This document shows, in pieces, positions 45,107 through 56,500 of a stretch of 64,000 bases of DNA. The DNA lies in assembly GCA_947471745.1 (NCBI GenBank), contig CANJKZ010000929.1, positions 992,001-1,056,000 of the forward strand, in the 5' to 3' direction. Origin of the DNA: Closterium sp. Naga37s-1. Taxonomy: Eukaryota; Streptophyta; Zygnematophyceae; Desmidiales; Closteriaceae. Numbering within the stretch: the first letter of the stretch is position 1; every line of letters begins with the position of its first letter. A model generated the notes under the pieces. It saw only the letters and a list, made by a program, of their open reading frames with translations. It did no database searches and was not told where the DNA came from. The position numbers and the translations under genes are program-made.

Positions 45107-45330
45107 CCGTGCTTGCGGCTCATTACCACATAGAGTATCGCCAGTAGCGCTTGCGAATCACCCACTCGAAAGGGCTACCACCCCTACTTTGCGCGGCAAA
45201 CCCAGTTTTATTCCCAGATTGTTTCACGATAGTCTGAAGTACGCGGCCCGTCTCACGCGCGTCGTCTCATTGCAAGTTTGTTCTTCCCAGCCGACTCCCC
45301 TTTTTCCTCGGAGGGACTGCCGCTGGCTCA

Positions 45331-45775
45331 TCACCAGCCGTATCAGCACGTCACCAGCCGTATCAGCACGTCACCAGCCGTATCAGCACGTCACCAGCCG
45401 TATCAGCACGTCACCAGCCGTATCAGCACGTCACCAGCCGTATCAGCACGTCACCAGCCGTATCAGCACGTCACCAGCCGTATCAGCACGTCACCAGCCG
45501 TATCAGCACATCATCAGCCGTATCAGCACATCATCAGCCGTATCAGCACATCATCAGCCGTATCAGCACATCATCAGCCGTATCAGCACATCATCAGCCG
45601 TATCAGCACATCATCAGCCGTATCAGCACATCATCAGCCGTATCAGCACATCACCAGCCGTATCAGCACATCATCCGTATCAGCACATCATCAGCCGTAT
45701 CAGCACATCATCCGTATCAGCACATCATCAGCCGTATCAGCACATCATCCGTATCAGCACATCATCAGCTGTAGT
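45331..45775 (+). repeat. 20-bp minisatellite in the leader
   Basis: About 22 tandem units. Eight copies of TATCAGCACGTCACCAGCCG (45341-45500) change abruptly to seven copies of the TATCAGCACATCATCAGCCG variant (45501-45640), then one mixed unit, then alternating 17-bp and 20-bp units to 45775. It is read through in several frames with a 20-residue periodicity, but it precedes a signal-peptide start codon, so it is probably untranslated. Confidence 0.92.
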
Positions 45776-45826
45776 ACCAGCGCCATCACCGGCACCAGAC
45801 TCGTCATCAGGATCCGCAGCATCAGC

Positions 45827-48800
45827 ATGATGGGTTCGCGTGGCCTCGTGCTCACTGCACTGGCTGCTCTCATGCTCGCAGGTATGCTCCCATGCTCGCA
45901 TGCTCTCTCAAGTATGCTCTCACGCTCTTAGAACTTTTCTGTACTCTCCACCCTTGCAATTGCTGTCCTCTTTACCTTCCTCTCCTCCTCATCTTCCCCC
46001 TCCCCCTCCCCCCCTCCCCGTCTCCCCCTCCCCCCTGCGCGCCAGCCTGTGCGCCCATGGCGGAGGCCATCCGCGGGCAGCCATCGAATGGGCCGTGCAA
46101 GTGGGGCCAGGGCAGGGACGCGAAAGGCAACTGCGCTGGTGGGTCACCCATCTATCAAGCGCTCCTTGCATTGATTGATAGTCCACCTCTCTGCGTGCTT
46201 TCCAGCATTTTGAATTCTCGTGTGACTGCTTCGCCTGCGTTCAGAAATTCCTGCATGACTTGCTTTTTGTATTCCCTAATGCCAACTGGTCTGCTTCGTT
46301 CCAAGGCTCCCAAATCCAGAGTCTCTTTCCTCGGTTGCTCCTGCATGTGCCTCCCTTATGCCTGCATGTGCCACGTGCTTGCATCACGTGTGTCCTCCAC
46401 GTGTCACCTGCCTGCTCCAGACACGTGTGTGCTGCGCAATTGCTGCAGCAACTCGAGATGCGTCAAGGACAAAGCGGGCTCGGCCGACTGCGTGTGCCTC
46501 AAGAGCGGCTGTGCCCGTACTGCCGCCTCCAGCCAAGTGCCGCACGCCAGCGAAGTGGCGCAAGCCCGTAAGTGCCGCACGCCTCCTGCGCCTGTTAGTG
46601 CTGCCCCTAGGGAAGCCAGATGACTAATCCACGTGCACTCCACGTGCTCGTTTCTGGTCATTGCCAACTTCCATCCACTCCACCGTGTGTGCATTTCTCT
46701 GCGTCTATCTACCCACCATCGGCGAATGTCACCCTGCCTGCATTGGGCCCACTCTGCAGACTCGTGCGCGCAACTGGTGTGCGATCCCAACGCCTCGTGT
46801 TCAGTGCGATCCCAACGCCTTGTGTTCAGTGTGTGCATTGCTCTGTATCTATCCACCATCCGTGACCCCCACACGCCAGACTCATGCGCGCACAAGGTGT
46901 GCGATGCCAACGCCACATGCGTGAAGAAGGGCAGCCTCGCCACGTGTGTGTGCAACTCGGGATTCGCCATGACGCCCACCGGCTGTGTTGGTCAGTGCTG
47001 CCCTTCTTACTGTTGGGAGCTGCCCTGCTCTGTTGGGTTCCGCCCTGCTCTGTACAGCCTGCTGCTGTGTGCTCTATTCCTGCTGCCCTCTGACTGTTGC
47101 TGCTGTGCTGCTTGCTCTACTCTCATCTTCCCTCGCATCATTGGCCTTACTCTTCTCTCCCTGTTCCCCTCTCCTTCTTCCACCTCACCTGCTCGTGTCA
47201 CTCCGCACGTGCAGACACGTGTGTGCTCAAGGACTGTGTCAACGCCACGTGCAGCAAGGGCCCTGCTGGCGGCGCGATCTGTGCTTGCCACCCTGGCTTC
47301 GCCTTGCAGCCTGACGGCCACACGTGCAAAGGTACGCCCTGCACGTGCTTGGGTGCTGCGCTGTACTGGTGTTGGTTTCTGAAATGCTTGCTGGTGTTAA
47401 TTTCAATTACCTAAACTTAAGATCCTGTGCTGGTGCGTGCTTTTGAAGTGTTCGCTGGTGTTTAATTCTCTCCGACCCTCCTTGCAAACATATGTGTGGT
47501 CGCTGACTGTGAGGGCCATGATGCCAACTCTGCTTGCATCAAGACCAGCGGTGTGGCGTCCTGTGTGTGCAACACCGGATATGCCTTAAATCCGCCGGGC
47601 GTTTGCACTGGTGCGTTTGCTCGGCCCAGCTTGTGTGCGTGTGCCTGCATTTCCTTCTGTGTCTCTGAGTGTCTTTGTTTCTGGTCTCACTCGACCTTCA
47701 TTTCCTTGGTTCCTGTCCTCTCCTCTCCAACCCTCCTCTCCGCCTCTCTCCACCTGTTGCTCTACCCAGACACCTGCAAGATTCAGAACTGTGGTGTGAA
47801 CGGCCGGTGCATCAAGGACGCTACTGGAGCGGCGTCCTGTGTGTGTGACACTGGCTTTGTGCTGCAGGCGGATGGCAGGACTTGCACTGGTACGTGATGT
47901 GTTATGTGTCCGTGTTCCTGCATTTCCTTCTGTGTCTGAGTGTCCTTGTTTTCGTTCTCACTTAACATACGGTCCCACCTTTCCTTGGTTCCCCTCCTCT
48001 CCTCTCTCAACACTCCTCCCCCCTCTCTGCCACCCTTCTCCCCACCCAGACACCTGCACGATTCAAAACTGTGGTGTGAACGGCCAGTGCAAGAAGGACG
48101 CTAAGGGAGCGGCGTCCTGTGAATGTAACACTGGTTTTGCGCTGCAGGCGGATGGCAGGACTTGCACTGGTATGTGTTCCTTCCGCCCGTGATGCTATGT
48201 GCTTTTGAGCCGCATCTACTTACTGGTGTGTGCTGTGCTGGTGGCTGCTTATGGAGTGCTGCTGGTGGTAAATCCTTCCCGACCCTCCTCTTAGTTTCCA
48301 GTCACTACAGCCTCTTTTTGACATCTTTTTTACTTCTCCTTGTTTGCTCCTCTCCACTGCTCATGTCAGATGTGTACGTCATCAAGAACTGTGAAGGCTG
48401 TGACCACTATTCCACGTGTGTCAAGGCAGGAAACCTTGCGACCTGTGTGTGCAAGTCTGGATATGCCATGGCAAATGGCCTATGCACTGGTAAGTTCACT
48501 GGTCCCAGTGTGTGTTCGTGTGGGTGTGTGGGTGTGTGGGTGTGTGAGTGTGGGTGTGTGAGTGTGGGTGTGTGGGTGTGTGTGTGTGTGTGGGTTTGTG
48601 TGGGTGTCTCTGTGCGTGTGATAGCGTATGCAGTTCTCACCTTTCTTTCAAGGGGCTGAAGCCAACCTTCCTCTCCTCTCTCCCTCACCCCTCCCCCAAC
48701 CCAGACACCTGCGAGATTAGGAGCTGTCGTGTGAACGGCACATGTGTCAAGGATGCTACTGGAGCGGCGTCCTGTGTGTGTGACACTGGCTTTGCGCTGC

Positions 48801-51479
48801 AGGTGGATGGCAAGACGTGCACGGGTACGTGCTGTCTGCACAACAGTAGTAATTAACCTGCTGTATGCTCAACCTACCATAATGGCACGATCAACTCGCA
48901 TGTGTGTGCGTGTGCGTGCATGAGCCCGTGTGCATGTTTCTGTGCTTCATTTTGTGGAAATGGGTGTATCTTCTGTTCTTTTCTGTGTTAAGTGACTTCT
49001 TGCTGACTCTCCTCTCTACCTTTCCTCTCTCTTTCCCAACCCTTCCCCCATTCAGACACCTGCACGATTCAGAACTGTGGTTTGAATGGCACATGTGTCA
49101 AGGACGCTAGTGGAGTGGCGTCCTGTGTGTGTGACTCTGGCTTTGCTCTGCAGGCGGATGGCAAGACTTGCACTGGTATGTACCGTGTGCTCAACCTGCT
49201 TCACTGGCACAAGCAACTCGCACTTGTGTGCGTGCGCGTGCATGAGCTTGAGTGCGTGCGTGAGCATGTAACTGTGTGCGTGTGTATGTGCTACATTCTG
49301 TGGAAGTGTGTGCAACTGCTGTTCTTTACTCTGTTCATAAACTCTCTCTGACTTTCCTCTACCCCTCATCTCCTCTCTTCTCAACCCTTCCACCACCCAG
49401 ACACCTGCGAGATTCAGAGCTGTGGTGTGGACGGCCGGTGCGTCAAGAGCGCTACTGGCGTGGCATCCTGTGTGTGTGACACTGGCTTTGCACTGCAGGC
49501 GGATGGCAGGACGTGTATTGCTACGGGTACGTGCAGTGTGCTCAACACTATTGATCGACTTGCTGTGTGCTCAACGCTATTGATTGACTTGTCGTGTGCT
49601 CAATGATTGACGCTCAATGCTCATAGCTCTCTCAACCTGCACTGTTCTCAAAGCTCTTGATCGAGTCGGTGCCACTTCTAGAATGTGGAACGTCAGTTCT
49701 GGTCGGCGAAAAAAAATTTCAAGCCTTCTTTGCCACTTCTAGAATGTGTTCCTTCCGGCCGTGATGATATGTGCTTTTGAGCCGCTTCTCTTAAATCTTC
49801 GCACCTTCCTTCACTTCTCGTTACGCATTCACTTGCACCCGCCCAGATATGTGCATCAAGAAGAACTGTGAAGGCTCTGACGCCAATTCCAAGTGTGTCA
49901 AGGCTGGGAACGTTGCGACCTGCGAGTGCAAGGCTGGATACTCCATGGCACAGGGCCAATGTACTGGTACGTTTGCCGGTTGTGCACTTATAGCGCACAC
50001 TTCATTCTATGGCTGTGTGTGTGTGTGTGTGTGTGTGCGCGTGTGCGGGTGGAACTGGTATGTGATGAAACTGCTGTGCGATTCTGCGTGCAACTCTGTG
50101 TGTTACGGTAGCTCCTGTGCAATTCTGCTGATTCCATGTCCCTTCCACCCCTCCTCTCCCCTCTCTTCTGCCTCTCCCCCCACCCAGGTGTCTGTGAGAT
50201 CCAGAACTGTGGCGCCAACAGCCAGTGTGCTCCTGCTGATAACGCGGCTACCTGCGTGTGTGACCCGGGATTCGAGTTGCAGTCAGATGGCAGGACATGC
50301 GTCAGCAGCCAACCTGCTTGTGACCCGGGTTTCAAGTGGGATGGCAGCTCATGTGTCAACCCATGTGAATGGGGTTTCAAGTGGGATGGCTACTCGTGCA
50401 TCAGCGCGTGTGACGGGTTACATGTGGGATGGCAGCTCGTGCATCAACCCCTGCAAATACGGTTACTCGTGGGATGGCAGCTCCTGCATGCTCACCATCC
50501 GGTGTGACTGGGGCACCGAGTGGGATGGCAGCTCGTGCGTCAACATGATCCACTGTGACGACGGTTACAGGTGGAACGGCAACTACTGCGAGTATGGTGA
50601 GTGATGCTACCTTCAAGTGCTGCTGTGCTGCCTCCAGTGCCATGCCATCACTTCGGTCATGTGTTTCCAGAGCTGGCTCTTACCCCACCCAGTGATATGC
50701 GACATAATTAGCTGTGGTGCGAACCAGCACTGTGACAGCACTTTTGGACTGTCATCTTGGTGTGTGACATTGGTTTCAAGCCGTGGGCGGATGGATACGT
50801 GCTTGTGTAGATGCTGGGAGTTGTGCATCTGTGTGCAATGGCAGCTTCTGTGCTTCTGTGTCGCAGCCTCTTTCATCTAGCCCGTCCAGCTGTCATCTAG
50901 CGCGCGCCGCTGTGTGCTGTTGTGCAGCCTCTAGCGTGTGACAGTAGATGTTTTTGCAGAGCTTTCTCACGCCTCCTTTTTTTCTCATTTCTTGTTCAAT
51001 CCGCCCCCTGCCCCTCCTGCCTGAATGAATCTACACCCACCCACCCCTGGTCTCACGATTCGTGACTTGCTCTGCCACGTTCTTCCACCCCAACTCCTTT
51101 GCAGATTGCTGGTACTGCTTCTCTTCGTGGGGGTGGTAGAATTTTCCAACTGTTCTGGTAAGTTCCACGGCTTTGAAGTCTGCTAGTTCCACGGCTTTGG
51201 GGAGGAATCAATGCCAATTGACCCATCGTACTGCCATCTCTCGTTTTCTAAAACCCAGCCCATGGATCTTTCTTTTTCTCTCTCTCCCTCCCATCCCTCT
51301 TCCCTTCCCCACCTCCCCATGAACTCCTTCACCATTGGTTTTCCACCCTGTCAGCTTGACCCTTAACCGATCATCCCCTTGTTCGTCCCTCCCCCCCTCA
51401 ACAGACAAGGTGCCCTCAGGATGGCAGCGAGGCACATCCACTCCCGTGAGGACCATTCTCATCTATGCCATGACGACCC
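45827..51479 (+). CDS. Secreted EGF-repeat protein, multi-exon
   Basis: Host gene reconstructed from splice signals. Exon 1 (45827-45881) encodes a signal peptide (MMGSRGLVLTALAALMLA). Candidate exons: 46046-46138, 46421-46567, a fragment at 46760, then 46880-46990, 47215-47331, 47488-47610, 47770-47889, 48050-48169, 48370-48489, 48705-48824, 49056-49175, 49401-49526, 49847-49966, 50188-50596, a decayed copy at about 50693-50800, and 51405-51479. All introns are GT-AG and phase 1, except the acceptor of 47488. Most exons encode one six-cysteine EGF-like module (C-x4-C-x5/7-C-x8-C-x-C-x8/9-C, with CVCDTGFALQADG). Two subtypes alternate. The protein is likely extracellular or wall-associated, and disulphide-rich. 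A 2-bp deletion at 50414/50415 and a Copia insertion at 51480 suggest this copy may be decaying. Family identity beyond EGF-like is not claimed. Confidence 0.65.
47488..47610 (+). other. EGF exon with lost splice acceptor
   Basis: Encodes a complete B-type EGF module (ICVVADCEGHDANSACIK, then CVCNTGYALNPPGVC) and ends with a good donor. The acceptor position reads CAA (47485-47487) instead of CAG. Being 123 bp and phase 1-1, the exon can be skipped without changing frame. Confidence 0.6.
50188..50596 (+). other. Terminal EGF exon with WDGSSC repeats, frameshifted
   Basis: Starts with an EGF module (GVCEIQNCGANSQCAPADNA), then at least five copies of a 15-20-residue repeat of the form C-x2-G-[FY]-x-W-D-G-x-S-C. 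The exon is 409 bp. Two bases are missing after 50414 (TGTGAC-GGG, where sister repeats read TGTGACCCGGG). Restoring them would give 411 bp and keep phase 1 and the repeat pattern. As it stands, translation stops about 30 codons later. Confidence 0.7.
51405..51479 (+). other. Candidate exon split by Copia G1
   Basis: A CAACAG acceptor after a pyrimidine tract opens a phase-1 frame (DKVPSGWQRGTSTPVR). It reads directly across the G1 target site: after removing 51480-58011 and one GACCC copy it continues THPHQPVPSSQQPLPSS and stops at 58109-58111. This suggests the insertion lies in an exon or in 3' transcribed sequence of the EGF gene. Confidence 0.4.
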
Positions 51480-51605
51480 TGTCAAACTTATATGCTATAG
51501 TCTATGTAGGCTGTAGTGGGGTTGACAATATAGGGTACAACTCTTTTAGGTTTTCCTACTTGTACCCACCTGTTTTCTAGTGCATTCATTCCTCGTTCTT
51601 TCACA
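51480..51605 (+). repeat. 5' LTR of G1
   Basis: 126 bp ending ...CGTTCTTTCACA, immediately followed by the PBS. Confidence 0.9.
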
Positions 51606-51699
51606 TGGTATAGAGCAGGTTCCCTAGTGGGACCGTTTCTTCCTAAGGGCCCACCATTTTTTTTTTTTTCCTGCCCGAAACGCGCCTCGCGCTCTGACC

Positions 51700-52135
51700 T
51701 GCCCTACCCTTTCGCGGCCCCTTAGTGGCCTGCCCTGCTCCTGAGGCCCCTTAGCGGCCTCCCTTCGCGGCCCCTTCACGGCCCCTTCGCGGCCCCTTAG
51801 CGGCCCCTTCGCGGCCCCTTCACGGCCCCTTAGCGGCCCCTTCGCGGCCCCTTCGCGGCCCCTTCACGGCCCCTTAGCGGCCCCTTCGCGGCCCCTTCGC
51901 GGCCCCTTTGGGGCCCCTTCACGGCCCCTTCGCGGCCCCTTCGCGGCCCCTTCACGGCCCCTTCGCGGCCCCCTCGCGGCTCCCTTCGCGGCCCCCTCGC
52001 GGCCCCGCCCCGCTGCCGGTAGCGGCCCCGCCCTGTCGCCAGTCGCGGCCCCGCCCCGTCGCCAGTCGCGGCCCCGCCCCATCGCCACTCGCGGCCCCGC
52101 CCCGTCGCCAGTCGCGGCCCCGCCCCGTTGCCCCT
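51700..52135 (+). repeat. GC-rich leader array of G1
   Basis: Tandem 11-bp units (CCCCTTCGCGG/CCCCTTCACGG/CCCCTTAGCGG) to about 51985, then 22-bp units built on GCCAGTCGCGGCCCCGCCCC. It sits between the PBS and the first gag-like sequence. Confidence 0.85.
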
Positions 52136-52204
52136 GCCGCGTCGCGACGCCCCTGCGGGACCCGCGTGGCGTCACCCCTACCCGCCGCGGCGCCCTGCCC
52201 TGAC

Positions 52205-52640
52205 CCGCGCCCTGGAGCAGCCGCCACTGCAGCAGCCGCCCCTGGAGCAGCCGCCCCTGCAGCAGCCGCCCCTGCAGCAGCCGCCCCTGCAGCAGCCGCC
52301 CCTGGAGCAGCCGCCCCTGCAGCAGCCGCCCCTGGAGCAGCCGCCACTGCAGTAGCCGCCCCTGGAGCAGCCACCCCTGCAGCAGCCGCCCCTGGAGCAG
52401 CCACCCCTGCAGCAGCCGCCCCTGCAGCAGCCGCCCCTGGAGCAGCCGCCACTGCAGCAGCCGTCCCTGGAGCAGCCGCCCCTGCAACAGCCGCCCCTGG
52501 AGCAGCCGCCCCTGCAGCAGCCGCCCCTGGAGCAGCCGCCACTACAGCAGCCGCCCCTGGAGCAGCCGCCCCTGGAGCGACAGCCCCTGCAGCAGCCGCC
52601 CCTGCAGCAGCCGCCCCTGGAGCAGCCGCCCCTGCAGCTG
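52205..52640 (+). repeat. 15-bp array, CAGCCGCCCCTGGAG
   Basis: About 29 units of CAGCCGCCCCTGGAG or CAGCCGCCCCTGCAG in mixed order. In one frame they encode Ala/Pro-rich repeats and in another LEQPPLQQPP. The array occupies the place where element I has its gag N-terminal domain. Confidence 0.88.
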
Positions 52641-52799
52641 CCGCGGAGCCCTCGCCCTACAGTGGTAGCGGCCTCGCCATTGCCGCCGTCGTACGCTCGC
52701 CCTTCTCGCCACTGGTGAGCACTGACCTGCCCGTACTGCTGTTACTGCTGCTCTTGCTGCTACTGCTCTTTCTACTGCTACTGCTACTCCTGGCGTGGC

Positions 52800-53552
52800 C
52801 AGATGCAGCTCCAGCGCTGTCCGCGTGAGTCCCTCGCCCCCCAACAGCTTCGTGAGTGGTACGCTAGTTGGGGTTGTAGGGGTGGCCGCGCTGCGACTAC
52901 TGCTATTGCTCCTGCTGCTGCTACGGTGGCTACCACTGCTCCTGCTGCTCCTGGCGGTAGCCAGATGCAGCTCCAGCGACGTCCGCGTGAGTCCCTCACG
53001 CCCCAGTAGCTTCGTGAGTGGTACGCTACTTGGGGTTGTCGAGGTGGCCGTAGTGGGAGTCGTCCTAGAGTGAGTAGTTCGGCAGCTGCTTGTAGTGGCC
53101 AGGTGCAGCTGCGGGGTCGTCCGTGCGCGGTCCTTTCGCCCCAGCAGCTTCGTGAGTGGTACGCTCAGCGTGGAGGGTCACGGGGTACTACTCGCTGTCC
53201 GTACGTCATTCGCACTGGTGCTCGGACTGGTCAGCCTTGCGGGACGTTTGGTCACGCAGAGTCCCGCTGCTTCGCCCGTCTGAGCGACGCCTGGCGTACG
53301 GAGTTTGGCGACGCGGCTGAGCTCCCCGACTGGGTGGAGCTGCTTAGGCTGAGGGTAGATATCTATACTCTTGACTATGATGCTATCCTCACAGCCATGT
53401 ATGCATTGCCTACTAGTGATGAGGGTGACTGTTACCTGTGTGTTCCGCCTGACCCGGGCATTGAGACTGCTGCTCTAGGTGCTGGTGAGGCAGTTGCTCT
53501 AGGTGCTAGTGCGTCTGCTGCTCCAGGTGCTGGTGAGCTCCCCCGGTGCTAG
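52800..53552 (+). pseudogene. gag: G1 gag C-terminal region
   Basis: Three tandem copies of an LREWY module (near 52803, 52970 and 53100: MQLQRCPRESLAPQQLREWY and relatives; the second has a stop). The variant zinc motif CPYVIRTGARTGQPCGTFGH...SRCF follows, then LSDAWRTEFGDAAELPDW and DYDAILTAMYALPTSDEG. Frame 53070-53552 ends in a frameshift at a C-run just before protease. Confidence 0.75.
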
Positions 53553-53583
53553 TGAGTCTGCTCTCTCAAGTACCACGTCGGCT

Positions 53584-56500
53584 TAGGCCTTACACACCTT
53601 CACCCTTGACTCGGGTGCTTCCCGCTCCTTCTTTCGAGACCGCACCACACTCACGCCGCTTAGTCGGCCAGTTGCGGTCTCCCTGGCAGACCCCTCTGGG
53701 GGTCCTGTCCTTGCCCACTTCTCCACTGTCTTACCGTGTCCGGCGGCCCCTTCTGGCACCCTGTCAGGTCTTTACCTCCCCTCGTTCTCTACGAACTTGG
53801 TGAGTGGTGCTGATCTACAGGATGGGGGGGTTGACCAGTTCACTCCTGCGAGTCAGCGGGTGACCCACTGCACGTGTGCTCGGACGGGCCAACACTTAGC
53901 CACGTTTACCCGTCAGCCGGGGTCGAGCCTGTACACACTGACTACTGAGTCTCCTCCGGTTGCTGCGTCTGGTCAGGTAGCTGCGTCGGGTCAGGTGTTT
54001 GCTGCAGCGTCCAGGTCTGGTCCTGAGTCTGCCCCCTGCTCGTGTCGTCTCCTGTCTCACCAGACTCTCCTCTGGCACCACCGCCTTGGTCACCCCTCCC
54101 TGCCTCGTTTCCGAGGCATGGCCTCCCGTGTCCTTGTCTCTGGTCTCCCCCGGTCCCTCCCTCCTCTTCCTCCGGGGCCTGCCCCTACCTGCGTTCCCTG
54201 CGTCGAGGGGCGGCAGCGCGCCGCTCCTCACTCCTCCGAGTTTCCTCCGACAGAGGCTCCGCTGCAGACACTTCACCTGGACGTGTGGGGCCCCGCCCGC
54301 GTCCGTGGACAGGGTCACGAGCGTTACTTCCTGCTGGTCGTTGACGACTACTCGCGTTACACCACAGTCTTCCCCTTGCGCAGCAAGGGTGAGGTCACTG
54401 AGGTGTTGATCGACTGGATCCGCGCAGCTCGTCTCCAGCTCAGAGAGAGTTTCGGCTCGGACTTTCCTGTTCTGCGTCTGCACTCCGACAGAGGCGGAGA
54501 GTTTTCCTCGGACCTTCTGCGAGCCTTCTGTCGTGCACAGGGCATCCGCTAGACGTTCACGCTTCCAGCCTCTCCACAGCAAAATGGGATTGCTGAGCGC
54601 CGCATTGGCATGGTCATGGACGTCGCTCGTACGTCCATGATCCATGCGGCTGCTCCCCATTTTCTGTGGCCGTTCGCGGTTCAGTACGCGGCGCATCAGA
54701 TCAACCTTCAGCCCCGGGTCTCCTTGCCGGAGACCTCCCCTACTCTGCGGTGGACGGGGAAGGTTGGCGATGCGTCTGCGTTTCGTGTCTGGGGATCTCG
54801 GGCGTTTGTCCGCGACTTGTCTGCGGACAAGCTGTCCCCCCGTGCTGTTCCCTGCGTCTTCCTTGGCTTCCCCCCTGACACGCCTGGTTGGCAGTTTTAC
54901 CACCCCACCTCGCGCCGTGTTCTGTCCTCCCAGGACGTCACGTTTGACGAGTCAGTTCCTTACTACCGTCTCTTCCCCTACCGCACTGCGCCCCTCCCCC
55001 CGCCGCCGCTCTTCCTCGCGCCAGGTTCCCCCCCGGTAGACCCCCTTCCCTCTCAGGGTCCTGCCCCCTCAGGTGTGTCTCAGGTAGACGCAGTCGAGCC
55101 TGTCGAGGTAGCTGTTGACTCTGGTGCTGCTAGGGGTGCTGAGCCTGCGGGTGCGGGGTCTGGGGGTGCTGAGCCTGGGGGTGCTGAGCCTGGGGGTGCT
55201 GAGTCTGGGGGTGCTGAGCCAGGGGGTGCGGAGCCTGAGGGTGCTGAGCCTGCTCGTGTGGAGTCTGGCGGTGCTGGGTCTGGAGGTCCCTCGGGTGCTT
55301 CGTCCCGGCGGGAGCTGCCCTCTCCACAGGAGCTGCGCGAGTGGTTTGCTCGGCGCTGGAGCCGTGCTGCTGGAGCTGGAGGTTCTGCTGCTACTGCTGG
55401 TGCTGGTGCTGCCACTGGGGGTGCTGGTGCTGTGCCTGCTGGCTCTGGAGGCGCTGCGCGGCCGCGGCCGTACTTTGTTCCGCTCCTTGAGGAGGTTCTT
55501 AGTCTCACGCCTTCTACTGGTCCTGCTCCTTCCTTAGAGTGTCCGCCGCCTGTCCAGTCTGAGTCGCAGTTACAGCCCGCCTCCCCGCTGCCTGCTCCTT
55601 CTCCCTACACTGGTCCTACTGGAGGTCTTGCTGAGCGTCGTGAGCCTGCGTCTCGTCCTGCGTCGCCTGTTCGTGCTGCTCGCACTAGTCGTCGTGATCC
55701 GCGTCCGCGTCCTCCTGCGGTCCCAGGTACACACGAGATGGCGCTGCGTCCTTCCACTGCTCCACTGCGTGTCCCTTTGCCGTCTCCTCCAGAGTCCTCT
55801 CTTCCTGCTCTTGCTGACCCGGAGTCTGACCCCCTTCGTGCTACCAGTCCTACTGTCACGCGTCTAAAAGCTACTGCTGTCACTGACCCTTCCTTTGAGT
55901 CCACTGCTGCGTCTGCCTTAGTTGCTGAGCTTGTCGACTTTGCTGCTCGCTGTCGTCTAGACTACGCCTCTAGTCTTGTTGCTGAGTCTGAGTCTGTCTG
56001 TCCTCCGTCCGTCGGGGGTGAGTGTGCTCTTAGCACGGGCGTCCTTGAGGACAGGCAGGAGGAGTTCCAGTGTTTAGCTGCTGCTTTGCCTCATCTCGTG
56101 TCCATGCTGATTGCCCCTGAGGGAGACCCGGATGCACCAGACATCCCGACTCCTCGATCGTACGCTGAGGCGATCGAGGGTCCCTACTCCTCACAGTGGC
56201 AGTCAGCCATGGACGCAGAGATGGCTTCCTGGAAGTCGACAGGCACCTACGTCGACGAGGTTCCCCCACCTAGGGCGAACATCGTCAGTGGCATGTGGAT
56301 TTTCAGGGTGAAGCGGCCGCCGGGTTCTCCACCTGTCTCCAAGGCGCGTTACGTGGCTTGAGGCTTCAGTCAGCGGCAGGGAGTTGACTACTTTCAGACC
56401 TTCTCTCCCACCCCGAAGATGACCACTCTTCGGTTGCTGCTGCACATAGCCGCTCAGCGCGACTACGAGCTTCACTCTCTTGACTTCAGCACAGCTTTGG

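Noticed and set aside
45331..45775. Regular short repeats resembling a CRISPR array
   Set aside because: Units are directly adjacent with no spacers, and the setting is eukaryotic. It is a minisatellite.
45189..45830. 213-codon frame across the minisatellite as a separate protein
   Set aside because: It is generated by the 20-bp repeat, has no other support, and overlaps the leader of the EGF gene.
48520..48620. TG-rich tracts in introns as regulatory elements
   Set aside because: Simple microsatellites ((TG)n here and near 50013-50050) with no further signal.
51864..52828. Large Ala/Pro/Gly-rich frames on both strands (up to 306 codons)
   Set aside because: They are translations of the GC-rich tandem arrays, open in several frames on both strands at once, so not evidence of a protein.
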